This document shows, piece by piece, positions 6,660-16,403 of a DNA stretch of 64,000 nucleotides; the first letter of the stretch is position 1; the number at the start of each line of letters is the position of its first letter. Source of the stretch: Novispirillum itersonii subsp. itersonii ATCC 12639 (GTDB lineage Bacteria; Pseudomonadota; Alphaproteobacteria; Rhodospirillales; Rhodospirillaceae); the NCBI RefSeq assembly GCF_000381985.1, contig NZ_KB907347.1, positions 1 to 64,000 on the forward strand, in the 5' to 3' direction. The notes below the pieces were generated by a model. That model made no database searches. It saw nothing but the letters and a program-made list of their open reading frames with translations, and had not been told where the DNA came from. Made by a program: the position numbers and the translations under genes.

Positions 6660-7301
6660 CTAATCTGTGTATTCTTTAAATTCTTTTTTATAATAATTCC
6701 ATAATTCTTTCGTTATTCTTGTTCCTGTTATCAGGTTTTCCCAATAGCTTTGTATCATTCCTTCAATTGTCGAGAGGTTTCCTGAACCACAAGCGTCTTT
6801 ATCTAATATTAAATCGGAGGCGATTTTGAAAAGATTTATTTTATCATCAATTGATAATTCTTCATCTAATTCCATGAGTTTTATTATGTTGAATGGAAAC
6901 ATCCTTAGAGAAACAGATCTCCTGATTTCGATAAGCTCTTTGTGCCGATTTTTTATTAAACCGAAGAATTCACTCAAAAAGTATGCAGCGATAGAAGAAT
7001 ATGGAAAAGATAGAAGTGTATTTTTAAATTTAGTATCACCATCAGGAAGTATAACTGTATAGTGATATGCACTCCAGACTGCAGCTTCAAATCGTCGTGT
7101 TCCGTTATGTAAACTGTTAAAAATCAGTGGGGCAGCATGATAATCAGCAAAAGGGGGCATCATAAGGAGTATTCCGCAGAGTAATCTTTCACTCTCGGTT
7201 GCCGTCCCGGCATGTACTTTTGGCTCAAGAATATTTACTATTTTAGAAGTATCATCTTCTTTAATGGCGTTTTGAAGGTCTTCAGCGAAGGTCGATGACA
7301 T
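6660..7301 (-). CDS. cdiI: Cognate CDI immunity protein
   Basis: The start chosen at 7301 (MSSTFAEDLQ, 213 aa) has GGGAGG six bases upstream and overlaps the end of cdiA by 20 bp, so translation is probably coupled. A longer frame to 7394 exists but lies wholly inside cdiA. The protein looks mostly helical, with no signal peptide, as expected for a cytoplasmic inhibitor of the adjacent CdiA toxin. I do not recognise a named immunity family. Its AT-rich composition matches the last ~300 bp of cdiA and not the cdiA body, consistent with toxin and immunity being acquired as one cassette. Confidence 0.8.
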   Translation of the reverse strand: MSSTFAEDLQNAIKEDDTSKIVNILEPKVHAGTATESERLLCGILLMMPPFADYHAAPLIFNSLHNGTRRFEAAVWSAYHYTVILPDGDTKFKNTLLSFPYSSIAAYFLSEFFGLIKNRHKELIEIRRSVSLRMFPFNIIKLMELDEELSIDDKINLFKIASDLILDKDACGSGNLSTIEGMIQSYWENLITGTRITKELWNYYKKEFKEYTD

Positions 7302-10300
7302 ATTGTCCCTCCCGGTTAGATGTGCCTTTAAATATATTAATGGATTGCATTTCGCCATTTTGTATGCGTGTTCTGATAGTTGCGTCATGCCCATTCATTT
7401 TTACAATAATATTGTTCATACCTTCTCTAAGCTTTCCTTGTCTATCAGAAAGTCTAATTGCGTCATACGCTCTCTCTACAATATAATTTTCTGATGGCCC
7501 AAGATCCATAATGCCTTTGTTTTTATGATTTTCTGAAAATATATGTTTCCTTTTTTCAGCATCGGATCTTGTTGTTTTCCAAACTCCAGATCCCGTCTGT
7601 TGTCCAGCCTTTGCCAGCGCAGAGCCTTCGCGCTTTTCGAGGCCTGCAGCAAGAATGACTTTAGTGAGAGAGGCTGCCGCCTTTACACCTTTCGTAAGAG
7701 CTGCTTTAGCAACTCCACCAAGGCCTGTGAGCCCAAGGATCCACCCTTCTAGCGCGAAGGGCTCTATGGGGACGTCGTGATCAAACAGCTGATCTCGATC
7801 GGTGTAGCCGAATAGTGTACGCCCATCCGGGGTTACATACTGTCCCATGACCGTCATCATAGCGGCCATTTCGGTGGGATAGAGGATCAGCATCTCCCTT
7901 ACCGTAGCCTGATAGGCAGGGTCATTCGGTGGTAAGGGGTTTGCTCCAGCCTGACACTGCGCGATAACGCAGGCGATTCTATCGAGGATTTCGCGCTCTT
8001 CGATCTGTGTTCGCCCGGACTCCCTGCTCAGTTCTTCCGCCAAAAGCTTATTGAGAGTTTTCTCTTCCGGATGAAGCTCCCGGTTATAGGTCCGTGCGTC
8101 CTGGGCGACGGAATTGGCGGCATTGACGGCCCCGGCATCGCCGCCGGTCAGCAGGGTTGCGGTTGCGGCAATCAGCCCGGAAAGCTGCACCCGCCTTTCG
8201 GGGCTGCTGCTCAGGCGGTCAACCAGCCCGCCTGCGGCTTCCTGTAGCCCGGCCCCGATGGCCCCGGCGACGCATTGCTGGGTGATCTGCCCCACCGCGC
8301 ACCCGGCCACGGCATGCATCACCACTTTGCGCAGGTCACCTTCGGCCAGACCGTGATCGGCGGCCAGATCGCCGATCTTCTCAAACAGCACCTGAGATGC
8401 CAGCGTTGTCGCCATCGACAGCGCCCCGGATTTCAGGGCGTCCTCAAACCGCTGTCCGCCGATGGTGCTGTTCAGCACCGTGCCGGTGCCCGCCCGCAAG
8501 GCGGCATGGGCCAGCTTGTTCTGGAAGTCGGCGGTCTTGCTGATGTCGATGTTCAGCTCGCTGGCCAGCCCAGCGGTCAGCCCTGCGGTCCCCATGGCGA
8601 TGAGGAGGGAGCGGACGGTGGCGGAAGAGCCCATCTCTTTGAGCACCGCGCCGATGTTGCCGCGGTTGTTGATCAGCGACACGGTGGCCTGACTGGCCAG
8701 CGTGGAGACGGCGGCGCTGGCGGCGGCGTCGATCCCGGCGGCGAGGGCTCCCTCTTTCACCGCCCCCAGCCCAACCCCCAGCCCGGACCCGGCGCCATAG
8801 GTGGCGATGCCGACCGCAATGGCGATCAGGGCCGCCGCCGGGCCGGTCAGGCCCTGACTCTTATGGTCCCAGCTGTCGTAATGTTCCTGCACCAGCCGCC
8901 AGTTGACGTCCGGCCGGGTGGCCAGTTGCGCCACCCACGCCATGCCCGGCTGCGCTGCCGCCTCCGCCAGCGAGGCCTTCAGGTCGCCCCGCACCGGCAG
9001 CTCGGCAATCACCCCCTGCCCGGCGGTGACGGTCAGCGCGCCGCCGGTTTCCAGACGGGTGGCGGTGAAGGTTTCCCGCACCTCGCCCCGGTCGCGGCTG
9101 GACTGCCACAGCAGTGACCCGCCGGAGCGCTTGTGCTGTTCAAAGCTGCTGTCGGTGCCCCCTAACAGCGAGACCGTTCCGGTCGGGGCCAGCAGCGTCA
9201 GGTCGCCCCCGGCGCTGACATCGGCCCGCCGCAGCGTCAGATCGCCGCCCAGACTTCCCAGCAGAACCGAGCCTCCGGCCCGGATCTCCGCCGCCTGATG
9301 GGTGCTGCGCTCCTCCGTGCTGTCGGTGGAGGAAGACGATTTGCGGGTCCAGCCTTCCGCCCGCAGGCTGTCGACCACCGACGCCACCGTCAGGTCGCGT
9401 CCGGCCAGGGCCTCAACCGCGCCGCCCGCCTGCGCCCGTGCCCCGGTCAGGGCAATGTCCTGCCCCGCTGACAGGCTGATGTCACCCGCCGCCGTCAGGG
9501 TTGAGCGGCTGTGCGTCACCGCATCCAGCGTGTAACCGCCTTTGCCGCCACTTTCTGACTCATGGCGGCTTTGCGCCAGCGCCTGTACCGTCAGGTCGCG
9601 CCCGGCGGTGATCGCCAGACCGCCGGTGCCCCCCTGCCCGGCCTGCACACCGGCCCCGGTTATCCCGACATCCCGCCCGGCGGTGATCTTCACCCCGCCC
9701 CCGGCGGCCAGATCTGTCTGGCCGATCCGCACGTCCCGGCGGTTCTGGCTGCCGTCACCGTGCTGGGTCAGCAGCGTTTCCGCCACCACATCGCGCCCGG
9801 CGGTCAGGGTCAGGCCGGTCCCGGCCTGCACCGTGCCGGACAGAACCTGAAGATCCTGCCCGGCGGTCACCGCCAGCGCCTGCCCGGCGGCGATCCGCCC
9901 TTCCAGCACCGCAACCGACCCGCCGGAGGTCAGGGTCATATCCCCGCCCGCCGCGATCAGCGCCCCGCCCCCGGCCAGACGCACCCGCCCGGCCTGCGCC
10001 AGATACAGGCGCGGGGTCAGCACCGGCTGGCCATCGACCAGCACCGTTTCGTACCAGACGATGTCACGGTCCAGATGGGCAATCTGCTCCGCCGTCAGGG
10101 CAACGCCGACCGCCAGCCGCAGGGTGCCCGAGACCGTCGCCGCGTTGTCAATCAGCGCCTTGTACTGCAGGCGGTCATCGGTGACCCCGGCATCCAGCCA
10201 GCGCTGGCCGGTGGCCTGCACCACCGCATCGCGGATCAGCCGGGTGTCGAAAAAGGCATCGCCCAGCCGCTTGGGCAGGTCTTCCAGCCGCAGGGTTGGC

Positions 10301-13300
10301 CCGCCGACCCGGCTGAGGAAATAATCCGAGCCATAAAACGTGCCGAGATCCACATAGGGAAAACGCGTTTCATACAGGGTGTTGCTGCTAGCGCTCGCCC
10401 GGCTGTACAGGCTGCTGAAGCCCGGCATCTGCGCCGACAGCCGCGCCTGCAGGGTGGCGCTGTCCAGCGTGGTCCCGCCGTCCAGCCCGACCGATCCGGT
10501 CGGCAGGTCCGGCGCGGTGGCCGCCAGCTGGTCGTACATCACCTTCTGCGGGCCTGCCGGGGGCGGTGTGTTCTCCCGCATCACCACGTTGGAGATATCG
10601 CCGGTGAAGGTGGCGGTCAGGGCCCGCCCGGCCTGAATGGTCGCCGGGGCGATGTCGGTGGTCCAGCTGGCCAGCCCGGCAGAGCCGCCGCCGTTGTCAA
10701 AGCCGCTGCAGACGGTGTTGCCGTAGGAATAGCAGCGGGTCATCGTCTCGTTGACGGCAGAGATGATCCATTGGGCGCTGCCGCTGATGCCGATGTTGCG
10801 CAGGGTCCCGCCGCTTAAGGTCATGTCGCGGGCAGCGCTGAGGGTTGCCTGACGGTTTTCGACACTGTCGCCGCTGATCCGCAGATCCCGCCCGGCGGAA
10901 ATCACCGCCGTCGGCCCGGTGACGGAGGTCGCCACCTGCTGAATCACGGTCGAGGTGATATGCCCGGAGGACGATGTGCCCCAGTACCCGGTGCCGTTAA
11001 AGCCGGGGCGGGGGTCCGGCACGATCGCGATGGCCCCGAAGTAGGCACAGCCTTCCCCCACCGTGCAGGGTGGCACCGACTGATCGGACACCATCTGATA
11101 GGTCCGCTGGAACACCGTCTGCCACGTCAGCCCGTTGGCGGTCTGGTTGCCGGTGTTGCGGATGTCCTGCGCGGACAGGGTGATGTCGCCGTCCGTGCTT
11201 TCGATGGTCCCGGCGGTGTTGGCGATCTGGGCCGCCTTGCCCCCCGACAGACCGCTGATCCGCAGATCGCCGCCCGCCAGAAGGGTGCCGCCGTCGTTGA
11301 CCAGTGCGCCGCTGCCTTCAACCGTCAGGGCGGTGCGGGCGAAGATCAGGTCGCGGTTGGTCAGGTCGGTCAGCCCGGTCAGCACCAGAGACCCGCTGCT
11401 GATCAGTGCTGATGTGTTGGTCAGGCTGCCGTTGACCTGCAGGGTCAGGGCCTGCCCGGCGGTGATCCGTCCGGCATTGGTCAGTCCGGCGGCGACAACC
11501 CCCAGATCCCGCGCCAGCAGGGTGGCGGTGACCGCGTTGCTGACGGCGGTGGTGCCGGTGATACGGGCGGTCTCACCGGCCGAGATTTTTCCGGCATTGC
11601 TGACGCTGGCAGCCGCCACCGTGACGGTGTTGCGCCCGGTGACGGCGGCGTCTGCCGTCACCGTGGCTGTGCCGGTGCCGTCGTTAAGGGTCACGCTGTC
11701 GGCATCAACGCTGCCGCTCAGGGTGGTGGCGGGGGAAATCAGGGTGGCGGTGCCGTTGGCCTTCAGGCTGGCCCCGGCCTGCTGGGTCAGGGTGGTCCCG
11801 GCGCGCAGGGTGGCGTTGCCGGTGGCGGTGATGCTGCCCCGGCTGTCCAGCGCCGTGCCTGCCGTGGCGGTGACGGTGGTGCCCGATACGGTGCCCGCCA
11901 GTGTCAGCGGTCCACCGCTGGTCAGGGCCAGATCCGGGGCCTGTAAGGTTGACCCGGCGGCAGCGGTGGCAGATCCGGCGGCAGTCAGTGTCAGGCTGTC
12001 GGTGGCGGTGACGGTGCCGGAAAGATCCAGCGCGCCGCCGCTGCCGGTGGTGGTCAGGGTTACGCTTTGCCCCTGCACCCCGCCGCTGACCGACAGGGCC
12101 GTTCCGCTGTCGGCGGTGGCGTTCAGGCTGACCGGCCCGGCGGCGGTGATCTGCCCGGCGACGGCAACCGTCTGCCCGGACAGTGTCGCCCTGTCGGCGG
12201 CGGTGACGGTGCCATTGGCCCGGATCGCCCCGCTGGCGGTGGCTGTCAGGGTGCCAGACCCCTGAGGTGTAGAAACTTCAGGTGTGCTGGCAAGGCCAGC
12301 GGCCAGCCTGCCATCCACGGTCAGGTCCCGCGTGGTCAGGCTGACGTTGCCCCCGGCCCCCAGTGTTGCCCCGGCGGCGATGGTGGTGTCCTGCGCCGTG
12401 ACGGTTGCGGTGCCGCTGGCGGTGGCGGTTTCGCCAACGGTCAGCGCGCCGGAAGAGGTCAGCGACAGATCGGCGGCAGAGGTGGCGCGGGCAATCTCCA
12501 GTTTGCCATTGGCCGACAGCACCAGATCCCGCGCTGATGTTGCCAGCGTGCCATCCATGCGCACCCCAACCCCGGCTTCGGTGCCGATCAGGGTGATCCG
12601 CCCGGCGTACATGCCGCCGATGGCTGAAGAATCAATGCCGTACAGCGGGGTGGTCGCAGGGTCCGCCGCCGTGGCGGTGGCGGTGCGGGTCTTGGGGTCA
12701 AAGGTGTTGGCCCCGGCGGTGACCCCCAGATCAGTGCCATGCACCGGCCCGTTGACCGAAACACTGCGCCCGACCAGATCAAAGGCATCGACCGCCCGGG
12801 CATCCAGCCCACCGGGGCCAACCGTGATATCCCCCCGGCTGACCGCCAGATGGTCCAGCGCCCCGCCCGCCCCCAGCACCGGTACGCCGGTGGTCAGGGT
12901 GGCCTGCGGGGTGTTGATGAAGCCGCAGCCGTCGCAGGTGATGCCGTTGGGGTTGGCGAGGATGTATTCAGCCTGCCGCCCGAAGATTTCGGTGGTGCCC
13001 TGCAGGCTGGACCGGCTGCCGCCGGTAACTTCGTTGATGATCAGCCGGGCTGTCCCGCCCTGCAGGCTGGGGTTGCCGTAAACCATGCCCCCCAGCGCCG
13101 ATGTGCCGGTGACGGGGCTGTTGTTGATCACCGCCCCGCCCGGCCCGACCGAGAACTGGCTGAACTGGTTGAGCGAAACCCCGCTGCCGTTCGGGCTGGC
13201 GATATTCACCAGCGGCAGGCCGTTCTGGGTCTGATCGACCGATGTCTGGGGGGTGCTGCCCGCCGCAATGATCGGTGGCACCGACTGGGCGTGGGCCAGC

Positions 13301-13374
13301 ATCGGCTGAATCACCAACAGGGCGGAAACCGTCATCCCCACGGCCTGCCGCAGCACGCGCATCACCTTGCTCAC
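7282..13374 (-). CDS. cdiA: Contact-dependent inhibition effector CdiA (filamentous haemagglutinin)
   Basis: A 2030-residue two-partner-secreted exoprotein. A signal peptide (about residues 1-30, ending LAHAQ) is followed by the TPS haemagglutination domain to about residue 175, with NPNGITCDGCGFINTPQATL. Long Gly/Thr/Ala-rich FHA beta-helix repeats fill the middle. Near residues 1500-1750 is a DUF637-like pre-toxin region. The last ~105 residues, encoded by AT-rich DNA, form the toxin: KHIFSENHKNKGI, NGHDATIRTRIQNGE, INIFKGTSN. The His and Thr/Ser pattern suggests a BECR-type ribonuclease, but this is inference; no VENN motif was seen. cdiB lies 50 bp upstream and the immunity gene overlaps the stop. 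Confidence 0.93.
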   Translation of the reverse strand: MSKVMRVLRQAVGMTVSALLVIQPMLAHAQSVPPIIAAGSTPQTSVDQTQNGLPLVNIASPNGSGVSLNQFSQFSVGPGGAVINNSPVTGTSALGGMVYGNPSLQGGTARLIINEVTGGSRSSLQGTTEIFGRQAEYILANPNGITCDGCGFINTPQATLTTGVPVLGAGGALDHLAVSRGDITVGPGGLDARAVDAFDLVGRSVSVNGPVHGTDLGVTAGANTFDPKTRTATATAADPATTPLYGIDSSAIGGMYAGRITLIGTEAGVGVRMDGTLATSARDLVLSANGKLEIARATSAADLSLTSSGALTVGETATASGTATVTAQDTTIAAGATLGAGGNVSLTTRDLTVDGRLAAGLASTPEVSTPQGSGTLTATASGAIRANGTVTAADRATLSGQTVAVAGQITAAGPVSLNATADSGTALSVSGGVQGQSVTLTTTGSGGALDLSGTVTATDSLTLTAAGSATAAAGSTLQAPDLALTSGGPLTLAGTVSGTTVTATAGTALDSRGSITATGNATLRAGTTLTQQAGASLKANGTATLISPATTLSGSVDADSVTLNDGTGTATVTADAAVTGRNTVTVAAASVSNAGKISAGETARITGTTAVSNAVTATLLARDLGVVAAGLTNAGRITAGQALTLQVNGSLTNTSALISSGSLVLTGLTDLTNRDLIFARTALTVEGSGALVNDGGTLLAGGDLRISGLSGGKAAQIANTAGTIESTDGDITLSAQDIRNTGNQTANGLTWQTVFQRTYQMVSDQSVPPCTVGEGCAYFGAIAIVPDPRPGFNGTGYWGTSSSGHITSTVIQQVATSVTGPTAVISAGRDLRISGDSVENRQATLSAARDMTLSGGTLRNIGISGSAQWIISAVNETMTRCYSYGNTVCSGFDNGGGSAGLASWTTDIAPATIQAGRALTATFTGDISNVVMRENTPPPAGPQKVMYDQLAATAPDLPTGSVGLDGGTTLDSATLQARLSAQMPGFSSLYSRASASSNTLYETRFPYVDLGTFYGSDYFLSRVGGPTLRLEDLPKRLGDAFFDTRLIRDAVVQATGQRWLDAGVTDDRLQYKALIDNAATVSGTLRLAVGVALTAEQIAHLDRDIVWYETVLVDGQPVLTPRLYLAQAGRVRLAGGGALIAAGGDMTLTSGGSVAVLEGRIAAGQALAVTAGQDLQVLSGTVQAGTGLTLTAGRDVVAETLLTQHGDGSQNRRDVRIGQTDLAAGGGVKITAGRDVGITGAGVQAGQGGTGGLAITAGRDLTVQALAQSRHESESGGKGGYTLDAVTHSRSTLTAAGDISLSAGQDIALTGARAQAGGAVEALAGRDLTVASVVDSLRAEGWTRKSSSSTDSTEERSTHQAAEIRAGGSVLLGSLGGDLTLRRADVSAGGDLTLLAPTGTVSLLGGTDSSFEQHKRSGGSLLWQSSRDRGEVRETFTATRLETGGALTVTAGQGVIAELPVRGDLKASLAEAAAQPGMAWVAQLATRPDVNWRLVQEHYDSWDHKSQGLTGPAAALIAIAVGIATYGAGSGLGVGLGAVKEGALAAGIDAAASAAVSTLASQATVSLINNRGNIGAVLKEMGSSATVRSLLIAMGTAGLTAGLASELNIDISKTADFQNKLAHAALRAGTGTVLNSTIGGQRFEDALKSGALSMATTLASQVLFEKIGDLAADHGLAEGDLRKVVMHAVAGCAVGQITQQCVAGAIGAGLQEAAGGLVDRLSSSPERRVQLSGLIAATATLLTGGDAGAVNAANSVAQDARTYNRELHPEEKTLNKLLAEELSRESGRTQIEEREILDRIACVIAQCQAGANPLPPNDPAYQATVREMLILYPTEMAAMMTVMGQYVTPDGRTLFGYTDRDQLFDHDVPIEPFALEGWILGLTGLGGVAKAALTKGVKAAASLTKVILAAGLEKREGSALAKAGQQTGSGVWKTTRSDAEKRKHIFSENHKNKGIMDLGPSENYIVERAYDAIRLSDRQGKLREGMNNIIVKMNGHDATIRTRIQNGEMQSINIFKGTSNREGQYVIDLR

Positions 13375-13424
13375 CCCGAATCCCCCTTACTCTTTATCCG
13401 TGCCCGATGCGGTGGCCGTGGCCG

Positions 13425-15248
13425 TTACAGACTGAAGCCGACCGACAGGTAAAAAACGTCTTCCCGGGTGCCGATCACCGCCGGGGCGGTCAGGGGCCGG
13501 GCCCAGATGAACGACACCGGCACCATGCCGCCGCTGGTGGAGACCCCGGCAGACACCCCGCTCAGGCGGCCCTGCTCCAGACTGTCGCGCCAGTCATGGC
13601 GGATTGCCCCGATGTCATAGCCAACCGACAGCGCCACCCGGCCCAGCCCCTGATCGAGCCAGCCTTCCCCGGTATTTGGCAGGGTCAGGCGCAGGTCATT
13701 GCGGACATACCCGCCGACATCACCGCTGATGCTCTGGTCCTTAAAGCCGCGCACGCTGTACAGCCCGCCGACGGACACCCGCTCGGTCGAGAACAGGGTG
13801 TCGGGGCTCCACTGCACCCGGGCAGAGGTGGTCCACTGCAACGGCCAGTCGGCGTCAAAGCCGGGCAGCGGGTGGCTGAACACCGCATCGGCGGTCCATT
13901 TCTCAAACTGGGCTTCGGGGGCGTCTTCACGGCGCCCGGCATCGGCCTTGGCGCCAAGGGCCCCCAGCCCGGCTTCGTGGCCCAGCGTCAGTGATACGGT
14001 GCCGTCAGCCAGCCGCCGGGTATGGCTGCCTTCCACCGTCAGCGACGACAGTTTGCGGCTGCCGGAATCCAGCACCGTCCCTTCAACATAGTTGCGGGTG
14101 GTCTTGCCGCCGAACCCGGCGGAGACCGTGGTTTTGCTGACGTCATCGCGGTGGATCACCCGGTCGATCCGGCCCCGCCAGGACCGGCTCTGGCCACTGG
14201 TCAGGAACGTCTGGTTAAGGCCGGTCACCGGGCTGCGGTAGCCGAACCAGCTGCCGCTGAGTGAGGCGGTCCAGAACCCATAGGGGACCGAGACCGAGCC
14301 GCTGAGGCTGTCGCTTTTACGGGTGGTGCGCTGATCAACCAGAGACCGCCGGTAGTCAACAGTCCACAGATCGTTGATCCGCAGCAGGTCGTCGGCCTCA
14401 ATCCGGGTAAACCCCTGCCGCTCGCCGGTTGACGGGCTGCCGCTGTTGTCGGTGCCGATATCGAGAAACAGCGGAAGACGCCGCTGGTTGGTGATGGTCA
14501 GGGCCGATGTGCCGGCGGTGCTGCCGGGGGCGATGTCGATGCGGGCGGCATTGGCGCGCAGGCGGTTCATCTGGTCCAGCCCCTGCTCAATCTCCCGCAG
14601 GTTCAGCACGCCCCCCTCCACGCCGGGGAAGGCGGTGGCGGTCCGGGCATGTATTTCCGGCCCCTGCCCGCCATCGTCAATCCGCAGGCTTTCCACCCGG
14701 CCTTCCTGCACGATCAGGCGCAGCACGCCTGACGACAGATCCTGTTGCGGGATATACAGGCGGGCGGTGCTGTACCCGGCCCCGACATAGCGGTTGGTCA
14801 GGGCGCGGACCAATGCCTCTATGGCGGCCACGTCCATGCAGGTTCCTGCCGGTTGATCAAGCAGATCATCGACCTGCCAGCGGGACAGGCGGTCCATACC
14901 GTCCAGATCCACCCGGCTCACCGGAATGCACACCGCATCCTCTTCCGCTGCGGCGGCGGGGGGTGCCGGTGTCAGGCCCGGCGGCGGCAGGGTGCGGGAC
15001 CGGCTGCGCAGATCCTGCTCCTGCTGGCGCAGGCGGTCTTCCTCCATCCGCTGGATCTGCTGCTGCTGGCGGGTGATCGCGTCAAGGTCGGCCTGCGGGA
15101 TGGCCTGAGCCAGCGCCGGGACGGCCGCACACAGTATGCCTGCGACCACAGCGGCCAGAACCGACCGCTGTGCTGACAACAGGCGTGCTGAAAGATTTCC
15201 CGCAGACAGGCCAGCGCGCGCCGGTCCCATCCTGTCCCTGTTCCGCAT
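13425..15248 (-). CDS. cdiB: Two-partner secretion outer-membrane transporter CdiB
   Basis: The start at 15248 (MRNRDRMGPA) is preferred because GAGAGG lies about 5 nt upstream; an in-frame ATG at 15284 has no such site. The protein (607 aa) has a signal peptide ending ALAQA, then a Gln/Arg-rich helix that plugs the pore. Two POTRA-type domains follow (VDLDGMDRLSRWQVDDLL..., LIVQEGRVESLRID), then a 16-strand barrel ending in an aromatic-type terminus (VFYLSVGFSL). It exports CdiA across the outer membrane by recognising its TPS domain. It is first in the cdiB-cdiA-cdiI operon, with a CRP-type palindrome 82 bp upstream of its start. Confidence 0.93.
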   Translation of the reverse strand: MRNRDRMGPARAGLSAGNLSARLLSAQRSVLAAVVAGILCAAVPALAQAIPQADLDAITRQQQQIQRMEEDRLRQQEQDLRSRSRTLPPPGLTPAPPAAAAEEDAVCIPVSRVDLDGMDRLSRWQVDDLLDQPAGTCMDVAAIEALVRALTNRYVGAGYSTARLYIPQQDLSSGVLRLIVQEGRVESLRIDDGGQGPEIHARTATAFPGVEGGVLNLREIEQGLDQMNRLRANAARIDIAPGSTAGTSALTITNQRRLPLFLDIGTDNSGSPSTGERQGFTRIEADDLLRINDLWTVDYRRSLVDQRTTRKSDSLSGSVSVPYGFWTASLSGSWFGYRSPVTGLNQTFLTSGQSRSWRGRIDRVIHRDDVSKTTVSAGFGGKTTRNYVEGTVLDSGSRKLSSLTVEGSHTRRLADGTVSLTLGHEAGLGALGAKADAGRREDAPEAQFEKWTADAVFSHPLPGFDADWPLQWTTSARVQWSPDTLFSTERVSVGGLYSVRGFKDQSISGDVGGYVRNDLRLTLPNTGEGWLDQGLGRVALSVGYDIGAIRHDWRDSLEQGRLSGVSAGVSTSGGMVPVSFIWARPLTAPAVIGTREDVFYLSVGFSL

Positions 15249-15329
15249 CCCCACCTCTCCCCCGCCCCCGCAGATAACATCCAAGGTTGTGTTTGCGGGT
15301 GGGTCCTAGTGGGGTTGGCGCGGGCGCTC

Positions 15330-15345
15330 TGTGATGAAGATCACA
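15330..15345 (-). promoter_or_regulatory. CRP-type operator upstream of cdiB
   Basis: The sequence TGTGATCTTCATCACA (minus strand) is a perfect match to the TGTGA-N6-TCACA dyad bound by CRP-family regulators. It lies in the AT-rich leader of the cdiB-cdiA-cdiI operon. Whether the cognate protein is CRP itself or another family member cannot be told from the sequence. Confidence 0.6.
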
Positions 15346-15475
15346 CCTCAGGGTAGATTAATTTTTATTAATTCAATGAGAAAATACGCAGTCTTTCTAT
15401 TTTTTGGCGAAAAAGCAGGCCGGAGGGATTTTCTTTCCGCGAAGTACGCAGATGAAATTTTTTTCAGGGCTCAGC

Positions 15476-15513
15476 ATAAAAAACACCCCCGGCGCGGGCT
15501 GCGGACCGGGGGT
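15476..15513 (-). terminator. Rho-independent terminator of the kyn operon
   Basis: A 9 bp stem, CACCCCCGG / CCGGGGGTG, is followed on the minus strand by a run of T. It lies 29 bp past the stop of the arylformamidase gene, the last gene of the operon. Confidence 0.85.
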
Positions 15514-15541
15514 GATGTCTGTCTGCAGGGTCAGAGCTATG

Positions 15542-16375
15542 TCAGTCCGCCACAAGGGCCTGACACAGCTCTGAGTCCGGGTCCGCCAGAGCGTCAATCA
15601 CATCAAAATGGTGGCGTCCGGCGGCTTCGGCGGCTGCAGTGGCGGCCCCCAGTCCCTGCCAGACCGATGCCAGCAGGCTGTTCTGCCGCCGGAACTCCGG
15701 CCGTTCTCCGGCCCCGGCCCAGCAGAGTACCGGCAGACCGGGGCGGGGTACCAGCAGGGCCGGGCTTTCCGCCGCCGCTTCTGCCGGGTCCAGCCGCAGG
15801 GTGGCATTCATTCTGGTCGCCAGCAGGGGCCGCAGGTCGTGCAGCCCGCTGATGGAGACCACCCGTGCGATCCGGCCCCGGCTTTCTTCCCCCAGCGGGG
15901 CATCGGTGCAGGCCAGACGGCTGACCAGATGCCCCCCGGCGGAATGGCCGGTCAGCCGCAGCGGGCCGGGGCAGCGGCGGGCGATGGCGTCCACCGCCTG
16001 CCCGATCTGCCGGGTGATGCCGCTGATCCGTGTTTCCGGGCACAGGGTGTAACCGGGCATCGCCACCGCCCAGCCATGGGCCAGCGCCCCGGCGGCCAGA
16101 TGGGACCAGCTGCTTTTATCAAAGGCCATCCAGTATCCGCCATGGACAAACACCACCGTCCCCCGCGCCGGGCCGGCCGGGGTGAACAGGTCGTAGCGTT
16201 CCCGCGGGTGGTCGCCATAGGGCAGGTCAAGCGCCGCCTGCCCGGTTTCGGCCAGCCCGGCGCGGAAGGCGGCGGCCTGCTCCGCCCACCGGGCCGGATA
16301 GGCGTCTCCTCCGGGGATGTAGGCCCCGTTGCTGTAAGCATCATCCCAGTCGGTGATGCGGGTGGGGGTGATCAT
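15542..16375 (-). CDS. kynB: Arylformamidase (kynurenine formamidase), alpha/beta-hydrolase type
   Basis: Hydrolyses N-formylkynurenine to kynurenine and formate, the second step of tryptophan breakdown. The start at 16375 (MITPTRITDWDDAY, 277 aa) has GGAAGGAGGG just upstream. The oxyanion motif HGGYW, the nucleophile elbow GHSAGG and a late HHFD histidine give the hydrolase triad. This is the esterase-type enzyme, not the metal-dependent KynB cyclase family, so the gene symbol reflects function only. It is the third gene of kynU-kynA-kynB, 28 bp after kynA, and ends at a strong terminator. Confidence 0.92.
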   Translation of the reverse strand: MITPTRITDWDDAYSNGAYIPGGDAYPARWAEQAAAFRAGLAETGQAALDLPYGDHPRERYDLFTPAGPARGTVVFVHGGYWMAFDKSSWSHLAAGALAHGWAVAMPGYTLCPETRISGITRQIGQAVDAIARRCPGPLRLTGHSAGGHLVSRLACTDAPLGEESRGRIARVVSISGLHDLRPLLATRMNATLRLDPAEAAAESPALLVPRPGLPVLCWAGAGERPEFRRQNSLLASVWQGLGAATAAAEAAGRHHFDVIDALADPDSELCQALVAD

Positions 16376-16403
16376 GCGCGGCCCTCCTTCCGTGGGGATG
16401 CGG

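Noticed and set aside
8275-13452. Several long plus-strand frames opposite cdiA.
   Set aside because: Pro/Arg/Gly-rich shadows of the repetitive haemagglutinin; no start signals or domains.
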